64,000 nucleotides of DNA from Globodera rostochiensis (GCA_018350325.1 JAEVLN010000014.1:703501-767500); one strand, 5' to 3'; shown: positions 45,265-58,740, counted from the stretch's first letter. A program made the numbers and translations. The notes: generated by a model from the sequence alone, not told the origin.

Positions 45265-48200
45265 CTCTTATTTTTGTTCAATATGTACCTGTACATGATC
45301 GGCACCGTGTTCATCTGCGGCTTGACATTGATTCTGTGCGACAAGGACTGGCGCTTGTTTGAGGAGATGTACCTGAACGTGGTCATTTGGGTGCAGAACC
45401 ATCTGATTAAGGCACGACTACCTACCTATATGTGGACAAGCTTAACGAAGGGCACAGCTCCAATTTTTGTCTTATGGCATTTAGAAACGGAAAAGTTTGG
45501 GAAAAATGAATTTTTTAGTTACACGGCAACCAGCAACAACACAACACAAGCTATGAACAGAACAGCACTTTGGATCTGTTCGGTTCAGGGAACGACGACG
45601 TTCAGCAGACGACGTCAAAGAAATACGACACGGACAACGTTTTTGAGACCAGCAGCGACACCGGGTCGCACACCGACGACGGCTTTGAACTGCTCCAACT
45701 CTCGGCTCAGCCGTCACCCAACCTGGCCGTGCTTGAGCTGAGCAGCGAACTGTGCGGGCAAGCCATCGAAACCATCGTGAAGGTGTTCCATATTTGTTGA
45801 AAAATTTCAAAAAATTTAGAAAACTATGCAAAAAATTCTACCGAATTTGAAGCTTGGTTCACGTTATTTTTAACCCTGGAAAAATTCTCTCTGTTTTAAG
45901 GATGACGTTGGGGAAGGCTTCCGGTTGTCGCGCGACTATTGCCGTTACGAGCTCAAAGGGTTGTGGCGCCTGTACATGTCCAAACATTGCAATTTGCGGA
46001 GGCTTTTTCGCCGGGTTTTTCGGGTTCGTCTTTTGCTCGATTTTGACTAACATTTTGCCAAATTCCGTCCAAAAACGGAATGTTCAAAGTTTGTACAATA
46101 TTCGGCATTTTTGTCCCGAAAATTCGGACATATTCGTCAATAAGGTTTCAATTTCTCGATACTCAAGTTCGGACTGTAGTTGTTGGCAAAACGTATCGAA
46201 CTTTTTGAATTTTGGCAAAATATTTCAGCGCCACCGTCACCACTACCACAAAAGTAGCAGCAGCAGTAGCAGCCATCGTCATCACCATGCCCGCCATTAT
46301 CACGGTCAGTCGTCGACAGAACGGCGTATGCTCCGCTTGTTGCTCGTCTGTTCGTTGGCCTTCCGTTTCGGCGCTCTGTTCCCGGTACGTCTTGCATTTC
46401 TGCTCGCCTCCTTTGCCTATCTGTTCGTCTGCTGTGCATGGCACTTGCTCAAACCGTTGTCGCCACTTCTCAAGACCAGGTCGGTGTTGGGTCCTTTTTC
46501 GATTAAAAAATCCCGCCCGGCAATTTTGGACTGCCATGAAAAAGTGCCACTCGGGTTCAAGTCGAATTCCCGAACCAACCCCCCTAATGGGGCCGGACGG
46601 TGGGGGGGGGGGGGGGGGAGCAAAATAAAATGTTAGAAAATTTAATCAGATGTGCGGTCATTTACTGTCGGCTTTACTCCACCGGATGCGGCTTCATCAC
46701 GCGTTACCAGGGCACGGAACATCGCCCAAAAAAGCCAGGCGAGTCGAATTTGTCAGAAATTTAAAAAATGTGGGATTCATCTTCTTTTTTTTTTTTATTA
46801 TTTAGCACTTGAGAATTGAATTTTAATAATCCAAAAGGTCCAGATTCTGGAGCCAATTTCGAGAGTCCCCCGGGTCTCGACAAGTTTTTGTGCGCTTTTT
46901 GGAACCGGGGACATGGACTACTATCTGAAAATCCAAAAGGAGGGTCTTTATTTAAAAAACCGATCATTTTTTGACATGTTTTAAATTATTCGGGTGTTCA
47001 TTTTTGAAGTTTTTATGTTTTGTCTTAAAAATACAAAAATTTTTCAAGGCGTTATCTGTGCCAACCATTTGTCCCCCAACGATGTGCAAGTGATCTTCGG
47101 CGACATTCCAGCTGACCGGGACAGTCTGTACATGGTGACCGGCCAAAAGCATCGCGGCATTATTTGGGTGTTGGAAAATTTGGTGGACAAAGTGGTCAGC
47201 TTTTTGGGCACGTTTATGTCCAAATTTTCATTGAAAATCGCTAAAACAAATTTAGGGGGGGGGACACATTTTTATTTTTAATAAGATTTTCTTTTCCCTA
47301 TCCGACTTTTAAATGTGTACTAAAAATTTGCATTAATTGTCTATTAAGTGCCCGGCCATTTGGCTCGAACGTGGCGACACGGAGTCCCGTCGTCAATTCA
47401 GCGTCCAAGTGTTGGAGGCGGCCAAAGTCCGTCAACTAACGAAACATTTTATTTTTTTGAATATTTATAAATATTAAAATATATTGTATTAAAGAATGCG
47501 GGCCCGGTGATCTTGTTCCCGGAGGGATACTGCTCCAACAATTCCCTGGTGTTGATGTTCCGACGTGCGGTGTTCCAAGACAATGTCACCGTGTACCCGG
47601 TGGCCATTCGGTGCGTAAGGAACTAAAATTATGAGATTTTTTTTTTTGAATTTTTACTGATTTTTAAGGCAAGAGGCTCGGTTCGGCGACGCCTATTGGA
47701 GCGAGGACAACTTCATGCACTACCTGTTCAGGGCGATGACCTCGTGGGCAATTGTCTACAATGTGCACTATTTGGGTATATTTGATGAATTTTTGGCATT
47801 TAGTTTGTGGGTTTTCTAATACTATACTTGATACCAGTCATTTCTGAAATAACTGTTTGAATACATTTTTTTTTGAAATTTTATACCACACAAATTCAGC
47901 TCCCCAACAGCGACGCTCAAACGAAAATGCCACCGAGTTTGCGGCACGTGTCCAGCGACTGATCGCCACGCGGGTGGGCGTGCGGACGATTGCCTACGAC
48001 GGGGGCGGACTTTGGTGCGTTTTTATTGTTGTTGATGAAGTTCACGCGCAAAATTTGTTGTTTTCCCTCAAGGTACAAACCGGCTGTGCGACATAAGGCA
48101 CACGCCGAGTGGCAAAAGCGCTGTGCCGTGACGTTGGTGGAGCGATTGAACGCCGCCAATATGACGACGACAACGACGGACAGTGAATTGATTGGGGAGG

Positions 48201-48654
48201 AGGAGGAGGAGCCAGCAAAGTCGGGGCGGATGAATGTCGACGATAAAAAGGTTGCTGCAGGGGACATGCACCCACCACCAGCCATTTATTGTCCTTTTTT
48301 CTTGTACAGTCAATGCCTACGCCTGGGGGCGAATTGTCGAAACATTCGGCGCCTCCCACCAGATCGGCGACCGCCTCCGCCAATTCTTTGGATGTACGGC
48401 AACAACAACATCAACAACATGCTTCTGCTATGGTTGTTGATCAATGGAGGGCAGAGGAAATTGTTGTCGTCAAACTCGGCGTCGATGGTGGTGGTGATCA
48501 GCAGCAGCAACAACAACAACAGCAGGAGCCGCAACCGCAACAAGAATTGCTGATAATCAGAAGTAGTGATGCGGTTGTCGTTGGCACTGATGGTGGTGAG
48601 GATGCTGATGATGGGTGGAACGAAGACAGTGATGAAATGGACTTGATCGGGTGA
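45262..48654 (+). CDS. Glycerol-3-phosphate acyltransferase, GPAT3/4 (AGPAT6) type
   Basis: Twelve exons agree in phase: 45262-45411, 45519-45782, 45901-46023, 46229-46479, 46650-46738, 47049-47191, 47349-47426, 47495-47610, 47669-47775, 47900-48014, 48073-48250 and 48310-48654, about 652 residues. Order of features: a membrane segment near residues 1-25, a low-complexity His/Ser linker (HYHKSSSSSSSHRHHH), further membrane segments (VRLAFLLASFAYLFVCC), acyltransferase motif I VICANHLSPND (NHx4D), WLERGD, motif III ILFPEGYCSNN, motif IV VYPVAIR, then RFGDAYWSEDNFMHYLFRAM and TSWAIVYNVHYL, which are specific to the GPAT3/4 branch. It makes lysophosphatidic acid at the ER for triglyceride and phospholipid synthesis. 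It exceeds the usual ~450 residues because of the His/Ser linker and a 115-residue Gln/acidic C-terminal exon. Two introns have GC donors (AAG|GCACGA, CCAG|GCGAGT). Confidence 0.92.
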
Positions 48655-49583
48655 TCAGAATTCACAATGGAAGATTATCGGGTGATCAAAAATTGAATGG
48701 AATTTATCGGGTGATCAGAGTGCGTCTCGAGAACAGTGTTCCCTTCTCTCCATTGATAGCAACTCCGTTTTTTTCCATTTTAATGTATAAATTTTATTCC
48801 TTATTAAAAGCCACGCGTTTTTGTACACTTTGCATATTTATGAAGAAAATTGCTGTACACAAAAATGAACATGTGCCGGATTTAGTGTGATGTTCGGAGT
48901 GTACATCAAATCTCATTCACTTTTTGGACTCAAACGGCTTCGGATTGAGGTAAAAATTAGTGGTTGCGTTGCTGCAGCTTTTGTTGCTGATTCTTCGGTC
49001 TGTCCGTCTCCCCCCCCCCCTCCCTTTTCATCCAATCCGTCCGACGTCCTCTTCCGAAAAACTGGTTCCTCTCCCTTCCCCCCCCCCAACTCCTTTCAAC
49101 CCGTGATCTCTATGCTCATGTTGTTTTGTTCTTCTCATTCACTCACCCGCAGCCATCTCGCCATACATATAGGTAGGTATGTACATGCGTACACATTGGT
49201 ACGTGTACGTCTTCAACCTCCGGCCTTTCTTTTTTGCACATGTCTTATCAATATAATTTTTGTTTTTGGGTCAATCAATCGTTGCCCCTCCCTCCCTCCC
49301 TCTTCCCCTTCATCTCCTCCTCCAAATACAGAGCGTTCAACATACAAAACCGTGCCGGTCCTTGTTTAGGTCTACCTCTACGTACTATATGTACGTGCTG
49401 GGCATGTTTTTAGTTGTTTTTTTTTTTGCCTATGGTTGTTGTTGTTCAACATCGGCTAATTCCGGTGCTCCCCGAATACCGATCGTATAAAATCCTTGAA
49501 AAAATGAGCCAAAATTGCCCAAAAACCAATTCATAAATTATTATTTAAAAAAACAAAAAATGTTTTTAGCCCCCAACCCGAAA
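48655..49583. other. Intergenic region between GPAT and PMP70 genes
   Basis: Pyrimidine-rich, with poly-C runs at 49012-49022 and 49080-49087 and a CCCTCCCTCCCTC run near 49290. A GGTGATCA word repeats at 48650-48720. TTTTTAG at 49563-49569, 14 bp before the PMP70 ATG, is a suitable trans-splice acceptor. No gene is seen. Confidence 0.5.
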
Positions 49584-52500
49584 ATGCCGACAGTGTTAAG
49601 CCGTCTGCGCCGCTCCCCAGTGGCGCTGAAAGATGCGGCTCCCGCACTGATCGGAATCGGCTCCATGTTCGCCATCATCCATTTGTACAAGCGCTACTAC
49701 AAACTCGGGTAAAGAAGGCACAATTTTTTGTGAGAATTTTTTCGTTTTCATTGTGGCGCCCCCCATCCCCCTCCCCCCCCCCCTCATTCCCTGAACATTT
49801 CCGGAAATTTACGGGAATTCAACAAAAAGCCTGTCAATCTTTAAGGAGGACACCATTTAGAGGGCCAAAGTTGTTCAGGCTTTTCTTTTCGTTGTAGGAT
49901 TTGTTGACGGACACAAAATGTTTCACAAAAAATAAAACGCTTTTTCCCATTTAAATGACACATTTTCAGACGGTACAAAGTGTTCGACCGTTTCCTGTCC
50001 AAGTCGGACGCGTCTAAAAAGCGCAATTCGGAGAAGGCGCACGTCGACTCGGCGTTCGTCCGGCGGCTGTTGCGCATCCTCCGAATTCTCATCCCGGGCC
50101 CTTTCTCCATGGAAGTGCGTGCACTTTTAGTGAATTATAAAATTGGAATAAAAATATTTTGTAATTTTGGGGGGAGCCCCGAGAAAATTTGACGGCACCG
50201 GACCAATCATTCATCATCTAACCATTTTGTGCACATTTTCAGCTCTTTTTCATGGCGTTGATCGCGCTCAGTTTGCTGCTGCGCACTTATGCCGACGTTT
50301 GGATGTTGGAAATTTTTATAATATTTTTGTGCTAAAAAAATTTCAAAAATTTTTTCAGGATTCAAACTTCCACCAAAATTGAGGCGTGAGTTGTTTTTTT
50401 GAAAAATAAAAATTTTTTGGGTTTGATAACTTTTCGCATTTTTAGTGCCATCATTTCGCGAAATAAGCCCCGCTTTTGGAAGTCGTTGGCCAACTATTTT
50501 TTGTGCATGCCGCTCGTTTCTGTGATCAACTCATTTTTGAAGGCGAATTTTTTTTTTTGTTGTTTTTCTGAAATTTTTACTTTGTTTTAAATTTTTAGCT
50601 CAGTCTCTGCGAGTTGAAGCTGCGCTTTCGCGAACGGCTGACCCACCACTTTTACGCGCAGTACCTGAACGGGTTTACCTTCTACAAGATGACCAACCTG
50701 GACAACCGGATTGCCAATGCGGACCAACTGCTCACGCAGGACGTGGATCGTTTCTGCGAGGGCATTGTCGAGCTGTACTCCAACCTGTCCAAGGTTGTGC
50801 AATGACGTCGGACACATTTTTTGTTTTGTTTTGGAGGGTTTTTGGACCGATTTGAAAGGGGCAGGGTTTTCGGGGTGTTCGGTTCTGCGAGGCATTGATT
50901 ATTCGAATTTTGAGAATTTAATTTTAATGTTAATGTTGTTTGACAGAGAGGTGTCGAGATTTTTTGTGTTGCAAGGTTTTCAAGCAGTTCAGTCTTTCCA
51001 CATTTTTTTTTCTCGAGGTGACAGAAATTAATTTTCCCCCATTTTTAGCCCCTCGTGGACGTGCTGCTTTACGTCAATCGCATCGGCGCGTCCATCGGTT
51101 GGCAGGCGCCGCTTCAGCTGTTCGTCTACCTGCTCTTCTCCGGCACCGCGCTCACTTATTTGCGGAGGCCAATTGTGTGAAAAATTCAATTTTTTACATT
51201 AAAAAATCAAAATTCGTAAAATATTTTTCAGTTAAAAATTTTAGCATTTTTTAAAATTGGCCAATTACAATTTTTTATTTTTACTATTTAACATTTTGGC
51301 ATTTTGTTTCCATCCAACGCTAGGAGAGAGTACTATATTTGAATGAAATTTGCTGCATAAATAAATTTGTGGAAAATTTTTTCAATTAAATTTATCCCCC
51401 CAGGGGCGAATGACAGTGATGGAACAGCAATTGGAAGGCGACTTTCGCTTTGTCAACTCACGGCTGATCGTCAACAGTGAGGAGATTGCGTTTTATCAGG
51501 CAATAAAATGAGAAAAAAATTTTGGAGAAAAAAATTTGTTTCCCCCTAAGGGCAATGAGCGTGAACGCGTGTCGGTGCTGAACGCCTTCCAGCGAATGGT
51601 TGGTGTTCGGTTTTTTATTTTTTGATTGCTAAATGGCACAAATTATGAAAATTTTTTGAATTTTCAAAACTCAAAAATTAATCTTTCTAAATTGGAGGGA
51701 AATTTCCCCCATTTTATTAAACGATCAGATCACGCATTTGCGCTCGCTGGTCCTGTTTCGCTTCTCCATCGCCTTCATGGACAACATTGTGGCCAAGTAC
51801 GTGGCCACCGTCGTCGGATGGTCCACACTGTCCAGGTCTTTTTACTATAAAAATAACAAAAAAGTTAATTTTAAATTGGACAATAAATTTTTTACACTTC
51901 TTTAGGAATTCCCCCAAAAAATGTAAATTTCCGTGAATTTTTATACCTCCTCAAAAATTATGTATAGGGAATTTTTTTATCATTTTTGCTGTTTTCTAAT
52001 GTCTTGTTGTTGTTGTGTTGCAGGCCCTACTTCAACGAACACAACGAGGGAATGATGCGCAAAAATAAGACCGAATTAATGCAGGTACTGCTTGCTTTTG
52101 TTGGCTTCAAAATGTTGTGCATTATTTTTCCCACGATGCCCCGGATAATACTGAAATTTTTGTCCCAAAATTTGTTAGTGCACAAAAATGGTTTAATTTG
52201 TAATAATAATAATCGTTTTTTTTTAAATCTAATTACCCAAAATTTTATTTTTGTAGAAAAATTGGGGGAATTTTTATAAAATTTTATATTTATTCAATTT
52301 CTTAATAAATTTATTACATTTGTTTTTGAGGCTTATTACACGACGGGACGAATGATGGTGAAGCTGGCGGACGCGCTGGGCCGTCTGGCGTTGGCCGGCC
52401 GCGAGATGACCCGGCTGGCCGGCTTTACCGCCCGCGTTGATCAGTTGATGAGCGTTCTGGACGACCTTGAACAGGGTCAACAGGACGGGGACGGGAGGGG

Positions 52501-54577
52501 GGGGGGGGGGAGGGGACAATTTTGGCACAATTTGTTGTGTGGCATTTTGTATTTTAAAGAAAAAGTGTGCGGGAAAATGTTTTTGAATTTGTATTATTAC
52601 ATTTAAGAATATTGTCAAAAAATAAAAATTTCAGGCAATTACAAGCGGACAATGGTCGGCACGGAGCAAAACGGTGGCACAAAACAGCTGGCGGCGAATG
52701 GCAGCGGTGATGGCGCACAAACGCTGGCGATTGGCAACGACGCCACGGCATTTCTGTCGGCGGAGGAGGACGCCACGTTGGCACAGGCGGCGAAAGGTGT
52801 GCCATGCCCCACATTATACATAATGCCTGTTGTGTCCCCGGTTTAGGGGTTTAAGACCCTTTGAACACTGATCAGACCTGGGTCTTGAACTGATCACAAC
52901 AAACTCACTGATCAAATAGGCATGGCTGGTCCATGTCTGATCACTGATCAGACCTGGGTTTTAGCATCCCACTGATCATAACAAACTCACTGATCAAATA
53001 GGCATGGCTGATCCATGTCTGATCACTGATTAGACGGGGTCTTGATCAACCCTCTGGGTTTGTCTGTTCATGTCCACGGATCACAACACACTCGCTGATC
53101 AATTTGGCATTAGTGCATGATCATCATTCCGATCACAGCAGATGATGACGCTGATGGAGCTTTGTCCCAGTCTTCCACTTTCCGTCCCGGCACCGGTCAC
53201 ATTCTGGTCCAGGACAATCTGATCCGCTTCCAGCGCGTGCCGCTGGTGACGCCCAACGGCGATTTGCTCATCCGTTCGTTAGACTTTGAAGTGCCGTCCG
53301 GCACCAATGTGCTTGTTTGTGGACCGAACGGATGCGGCAAAAGTTCCCTGTTCAGAGTGGTGCGTTTTTTTGGCGATAATTTTAATTCTGTAAATGAATT
53401 TTGCCGACAAAGTGCTGCAGGGGAAATTTGAAAAAAACCTATGCTATTTTAATTTGTGTAATTCACCAAATTATGCATTAATAACAAATTTTTTGCGTCC
53501 ATTTTCAGCTCGGCGAACTGTGGCCCCTGTGGGGCGGAACGATGATCAAACCGGCCAAGGGCAAACTCTTCTACGTCCCGCAGGCGTGTGCACATTTATT
53601 TTACCTTCTTTTTTTTTTGTCATTATTTTGTGCCCGGGGGCGGTCTCGGGGTTTTTTTTTGTGGCATGACCGCCCGCGAGGGGACCATCAGCTGCTATTT
53701 TTTGCTGGTGGGATCCCGCGCGCCCCCACTATCATTTTGATTTTGTTATTATTTTTATTGTTTTATTTTTGTTGCAGCGCCCCTACATGACAATCGGCAC
53801 TCTGAGAGACCAGGTCCGTTTTGAAGATTTGGGGATCTGCGGGAGGGAGGGGAAGGGATGTGTTTGGTTTAGCCCTGAATTCGGGGACATGGGGTGGGGG
53901 AGAAAGGGCCGAGATTCATTAGTTTTGTCCCGCAGGTGATCTATCCGGATCGTCCGGCTGAAATGCGCCGTCGCGGGTTCACCGACGGTGCGCTGGAGGC
54001 ACTGCTTGAACATGTGCAGTTGCGCAACATTTTGGACCGCGAGGGCGGCTGGGAGGGCCAACAGGACTGGATGGATGTGCTGAGTGGGGGCGAAAAGCAA
54101 CGCATTGCGGTCAATCTCGGCGGGGAGGGGAGGGATTCTCCCGACTTTGGATTTCGTCTCGGGAATTCCTTTTGCCGGATTGATTTTGGCATGGCATTTT
54201 TGCGCTTGTAGATGGCCCGCCTCTTCTACCACAGTCCCCAGTTCGCCATCTTGGACGAGTGCACGTCGGCGGTGTCGGCCGACGTTGAGGATGCCATCTA
54301 CCGACGCTGTCACGAGCTGGGCATCACGTTGTTCACCGTTTCCCATCGGAAATCGCTTTGGAAGTATGTGCCATCCATCCATCTATCATCAACAAACGTT
54401 TTTGCGCCCCAGGGCATTTTTGAGCTTTTTCGGGCTTTTTCACCGTTCTACTTCTCGACTTTACCTATTTATTCCCTCTCAAGGCATCACGACTTCTCGC
54501 TGCACATGGACGGCAGGGGCCACTACGAGTTCAAGCGGATCAACCACGACAACCCGGACGAGCAGTTCGGCTCCTAA
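49584..54577 (+). CDS. Peroxisomal ABC half-transporter, PMP70/ABCD3 type
   Basis: Nineteen exons agree in phase from 49584-49708 to 54484-54577, giving 714 residues. The N-terminus is a short basic/hydrophobic targeting region. The membrane domain shows [27 protein letters not shown] (loop 1 signature) and [15 protein letters not shown], the EAA-like motif of the ABCD subfamily, then [14 protein letters not shown]. The nucleotide-binding domain has Walker [10 protein letters not shown], the Q-loop region VPQRPYM, signature [10 protein letters not shown], Walker [11 protein letters not shown] and the switch His in [11 protein letters not shown]. Residue by residue it follows ABCD3 more closely than ALD (ABCD1/2). 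It should dimerise in the peroxisomal membrane and import acyl-CoAs for beta-oxidation. An acidic, Ala-rich insert lies between the two domains. Introns after exons 5, 8 and 15 use GC donors (AAG|GCGAAT, CAG|GCAATA, CAG|GCGTGT). Confidence 0.96.
52860..53065. repeat. GATC-rich tandem repeat in a PMP70 intron
   Basis: About 2.5 copies of a 75-82 bp unit (CTGATCAGACCTGGGT ... CTCACTGATCAAATAGGCAT) fill the intron before the ATP-binding exon. Confidence 0.9.
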
Positions 54578-55200
54578 CAACCACAACACCCACTTTGATT
54601 GATCACGTGGAAGAAGCGAGAGAGAGAGAGAGGGCTGATCATTCTCGAATTTTTGTGGACACTTTTGCTCGATTTGTTTGTCATTCACTTTTTTGATTAT
54701 TCGTTCCATCATCGTCCATTGTTGTTGCCATTCCAAAAATAGGTAAGTCATGTTAATTTAAACTGTCTCTCTTCTTGGGGCCAAAATGTGATTTGACGAC
54801 GGTAAATCCTCTGCTGTGTAAAATCTGATCAGTCCCCCCGGGTTTGATGAGCATGCCGCTGATAATAATTATTATTAGCGTTTTGCTTCTTGACTTTGGA
54901 GCATGTTCGATCATCGTTGATCAACAATCAGCACAATGATCAGGGGCAAATCATACTGCTGAACACTTTTTGGCCCCAATAGTATTTTATTTTTGTTTGT
55001 AGCGATAGTGTGAAGGCATTTTTTTACAGAATTTCTCATATTTTGCCAGGTGAATTTGTCTCCCCATTCGCTCGTTCACTTCCCCCCCCCCTACTCGCCG
55101 CCAATTTTCGAACAATAAATAATTAAGCCAATTTATTGGAATTGGTGGACGGACACCAAAAAGTTACAAATTTTGGGTTATCCGATCATTTGTCAGTCAG
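54578..55200. other. Convergent intergenic region
   Basis: Lies between the stops of PMP70 (+) and the Ig gene (-). It contains (AG)n at 54620-54632, a GATC patch at 54905-54945 and poly-C at 55081. It holds both 3' ends; no gene is seen. Confidence 0.5.
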
Positions 55201-56046
55201 TCAGTCCATTTGGGTTTTGAACACTTCGTTGGCGGTGCACATTAGCATGTAATTTTGGGTGACGGAGTGCGTCCCCTGCGGGTTGGTGGCCACCGCCTTT
55301 TATTAACAAATTGATTAAAAATTATTTTATTTAAAAAATTCTTTTAAAAAACGATTTTCTCAATTTATTTTTTATTCAATTTCAATTTTAAAAATATTAT
55401 TAAAAAAAGGAAAATAAACTTTAATAGTAAAATATTGCTTGCATCACCTTGTAAATGCCCTGATCCTGCTGATTCGGACTCTTAAAATTCCATACAATTA
55501 ATAGATTAATTAAATAAAATATTTAAAAAAAATGCAATAATAAAAAGAATATGAATATTTAAATTAAAAATTGTAATTAAAATAACAACCAAAAAAAATG
55601 CTCGCCTTTATTGTCAGTGTGCACGAGTACTTGCCCACCTGCTTCTTCACTTTGCTCGCATAGCGATCGCCCGCCAATTCCTTGTCCTTCAGAAACCATT
55701 TGACCGTTGGCTCCGGGTTTCCGTTACAAATGCACTCAAAAAGCACCGAACTGATTTTAAATATTTTATATTATTTAAAACTAGAAAAATGAACTAAAAA
55801 TAATATTATTGCAAATAAAATAAAATTTAATATTGATTTTTACTGTTCTAATAACTTGCTATTTAAATAACAATTAAATTTAAAAATAAAGTTTGTTACA
55901 AATAATAAATTAAATTAACAACTTCGTAAATTAAAATTTACGATTCAAAAAATATTTAATTCAAAGAAATAAACAATAATTATTTTGTACCCATCCGGCT
56001 TATTGATGATGGAAGGCGCACGTTCGAAGAATGGAGGGCATACCAT
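55201..56046 (-). CDS. Small single Ig-domain (I-set) protein
   Basis: Four exons agree in phase: 56046-55991, 55750-55606, 55480-55448 and 55296-55201, giving 109 residues. One I-set immunoglobulin domain spans nearly the whole protein: VLFECICNGNPEPTVKWF (B and C strands with Cys and Trp), the E-strand SCTLTI and the F-strand DQGIYKAVATNPQGT (D-x-G-x-Y with Lys-Ala in place of the usual Cys position). This composition resembles intracellular muscle Ig domains of the titin/twitchin type and the small nematode muscle proteins with few Ig domains. It lacks a signal peptide, so a cytoplasmic, sarcomere-associated role is the likely reading. The second intron uses a GC donor (AAG|GCGAGC). Confidence 0.75.
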
Positions 56047-57057
56047 TTTTTTAAATTAAAATTTGGGGGCGTTAATTATGCTGTAAAATTAATTTGCCAA
56101 ATTAATTTTCTTTGTGCTTAATAACCGTTGAAACAAAAAAACTCATTTTTAGCCATTTTTTTGCAACATAAATTTGAGTCACACGGATGAGACGGAAGAA
56201 GAAGAAGAACAAAAAAACTGTTTCAAATTTTGTATTTAAAACAAATTTTTTTGTTAATTCTTCCAAAAAAAAATCACAAAATTTTTTTTTTGTTGTTCAG
56301 GAACGGACGCACAAAAACAAAACAAAAAATGTGTTGGGAGAATTATTTTTTGATTTATTTTTCCAGGAAAATTTCGTTTTCAGTTCATTTTTCATTCATT
56401 TTCCTCCGCTCATTTTTATTTGTGCTTTTTGGCTGTTTGCGTGGGGTCTTCCGTTCGCCGTTCGTCGACCCCTCAGCCAACAGCTGCCGCTGGTTGCTCT
56501 GATCAGGCCAAAATTCGCCCGCCGATCGATCGATCACCGCCAAATTTTTTTTTGTTTTTGTTTGGAGCGGCCAATTCGGCGGCGGCGGCGGCGTTCTGAT
56601 CAGCTGTGAAGAGCAGCTTTTAAGCCGCCGCCGTCGCTCTTTCTGAAGGCGGTGAAATTTGAGCTGAAAAAAGGGCCCACAAAATCAGCACACAAAAGAA
56701 CAACGACAAAAAAAAAGTGATCTGAGAGGGGGGGGGGAGGGGAGGGCACACCAAGTGCCAATAAAAGCGGGCATTTATTTGTGTCAGAGTTTGTACGATA
56801 GGGATGGACTGACTGACTTTGACTGCACAAATTTGTCGTTGCTAGCTTTTTAAAAAAATCAACTTTCAGCGACAGAGACGGGGGGGGGGGGGGTCATTAT
56901 TCCCCGCGGCATTTATTGGGGAAAATTTGCTAATTTGTGTGTTCGTGAATTTAAATTTTATTAAAATGTGTATATAATACAACAAAAACAAAATGCCGGG
57001 CCGGCCAATTCCACGTAAAAATGGCTCAAAAAATTATAAAATGATGCGCATCTATTT
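56047..57057. other. Upstream region of the Ig gene
   Basis: AT-rich near the Ig start, then a GC-richer block 56440-56650 with GATCGATCGATC and GCGGCGGCGGCGG, then poly-G runs at 56728 and 56881-56893. A run of long open frames at 56187-56609 is not supported by splice sites. No gene is called. Confidence 0.4.
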
Positions 57058-58740
57058 TCATCTTCGCATGTAAAATTCGATGGCCGTTGAGAAGGCGGCA
57101 AATCCGGCAGCGCCCAGCACGGCCGGCTGAAGTCCGCCACGAAGGCCCAACAGTCCGCCAACGATGGCACCCGAAAAAGTGCCTGAACAAAATTAAATTA
57201 ATTTTACATTTATATTATATTTTAATAATTTGGAGCCCACCATTTTTCCAATCGCTTTTCGCGCGTGTCGTCTCCAAAATGCATTCGGTGCCGGCAAACA
57301 GAAAACCGATGGAGGCAAAGTTGCGCGAGTAACGGCCCACCCGACTTTTCGTCTCTGTCCACGTCTCGCGCAGTGATAACTGAAACATTCGGAAATTTAA
57401 AACACATTAAAATAAAAAAATTGATTTTTATAGGAGGATCTAATAAACTTCCTAAACATAGCAAAGCACAAGAGCTATTCAAGGAGTCTCAAAAATTCGG
57501 TTTCAAAAGTCGAAATTTTTTTTTTTTTGCTCGACCCGACCCGAGATTTTTCTCGTCCTGATGTAAGCAAGCCCCCCTATAGTAAGTAGCTGATCATCGT
57601 GTGTCTTGGTCTTCACACAAAAATGGGCAAATTTTAACAAAATCAGACGTAAAATTTTGGGGAAAAAAAAAGAAAAAAAAAATTGTGGGTCCATCGCTTA
57701 AACAAAAATTTAAAAAAATGTTGGTTCACCGGTTTTGTCGGGTCTTTGCTGATCGCATAGCTCGGATCCACACTGACAGTGAACAGGCCAAAAAGGACAC
57801 CAATGCCGGCACCCAACGCGCACGCCATGACCGATTTGAAGGCACAGTTTTCCTGTATTGCCAAAATTTTTTAATTTTTATTCCAAAAATTGTGTGCCAC
57901 CACACCATAACGGAGGCCATCATTCGCTCCTCACGGGACATCGGAGGCAGTGCAAAGCTGGACTGTGTGACAAAAATTAACCCCCAGGGTGAGCATTTCG
58001 GGACGGTAATTCTCAAAAATTCCCGTCTCGCACAAATTAGTCTTTGTAACGGGATTCCCGTCCGCACCCGTCTCAAGCAACATCACTTCTAAGTTGGTGA
58101 TCGATCAATTCCGACTCTTCGAGTCAATGATTGACACCAGGGATGGTCGGGAATTCCGACTCCCGACATTTTTGGGCCCGGAATTCCGATTCCCGAAAAA
58201 TTTTGAGGCCTCGGAATCCGATTTCAAAATTATTTTTGTTGTGTGAGTCGTCGGCTCCCATCCCGAACAGCCATAACAACTTTGTGTGTCCACCCCCACG
58301 TCCTACTTGAATAGCCATCTGCAAATGAATGTCGGAATCAGCGGCGGCGCCTCCGCTGCCATCACCAACATTTCGTCGCCACGGGCGCGTCTGCGAGCCG
58401 ATCATTTCGTCGATGCGTTGCGCGAACGCGGACGGTGTATACGCGAAGTAGTCCTAGCGGGATTAAAACAAAATTTGATGCAACTCTGGTCCCGAGAAGC
58501 CGCAGCCCACCCCGATGGAAGGCTGTCGAACCCCCGCGGGGAGGATTTGTACACGAGGCCAAAAGTGCCATCAAACGCCAAAATACCCCGTATTAAAAAC
58601 TGTTATCTGTCCGCGCCCACCTGTTGTTGTTGCTGCTCGTCGTCGGGTTGTTGCTGCTGCTCCCGCCGAAAGGGATCCGCAAAAATGCGCCCGAGGCGAT
58701 CAATGGAACTGGACGTGTCGATGCGCAAGACGTCCATCAT
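57058..58740 (-). CDS. Mitochondrial import translocase subunit TIM22
   Basis: Six exons agree in phase: 58740-58621, 58453-58307, 57962-57906, 57852-57730, 57379-57241 and 57182-57058, giving 236 residues. The N-terminal part is Gln-rich (about 40 residues, longer than in vertebrates). Family features follow: [20 protein letters not shown] (first membrane helix with the conserved Cys), [27 protein letters not shown] (second conserved Cys), [20 protein letters not shown] and the Gly-rich last helix ending [14 protein letters not shown]. The two Cys are those that form the stabilising disulfide in other TIM22 proteins. It forms the channel of the carrier translocase that inserts metabolite carriers in the inner membrane. 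It lies 354 bp downstream of the COX18 gene on the same strand. Confidence 0.92.
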
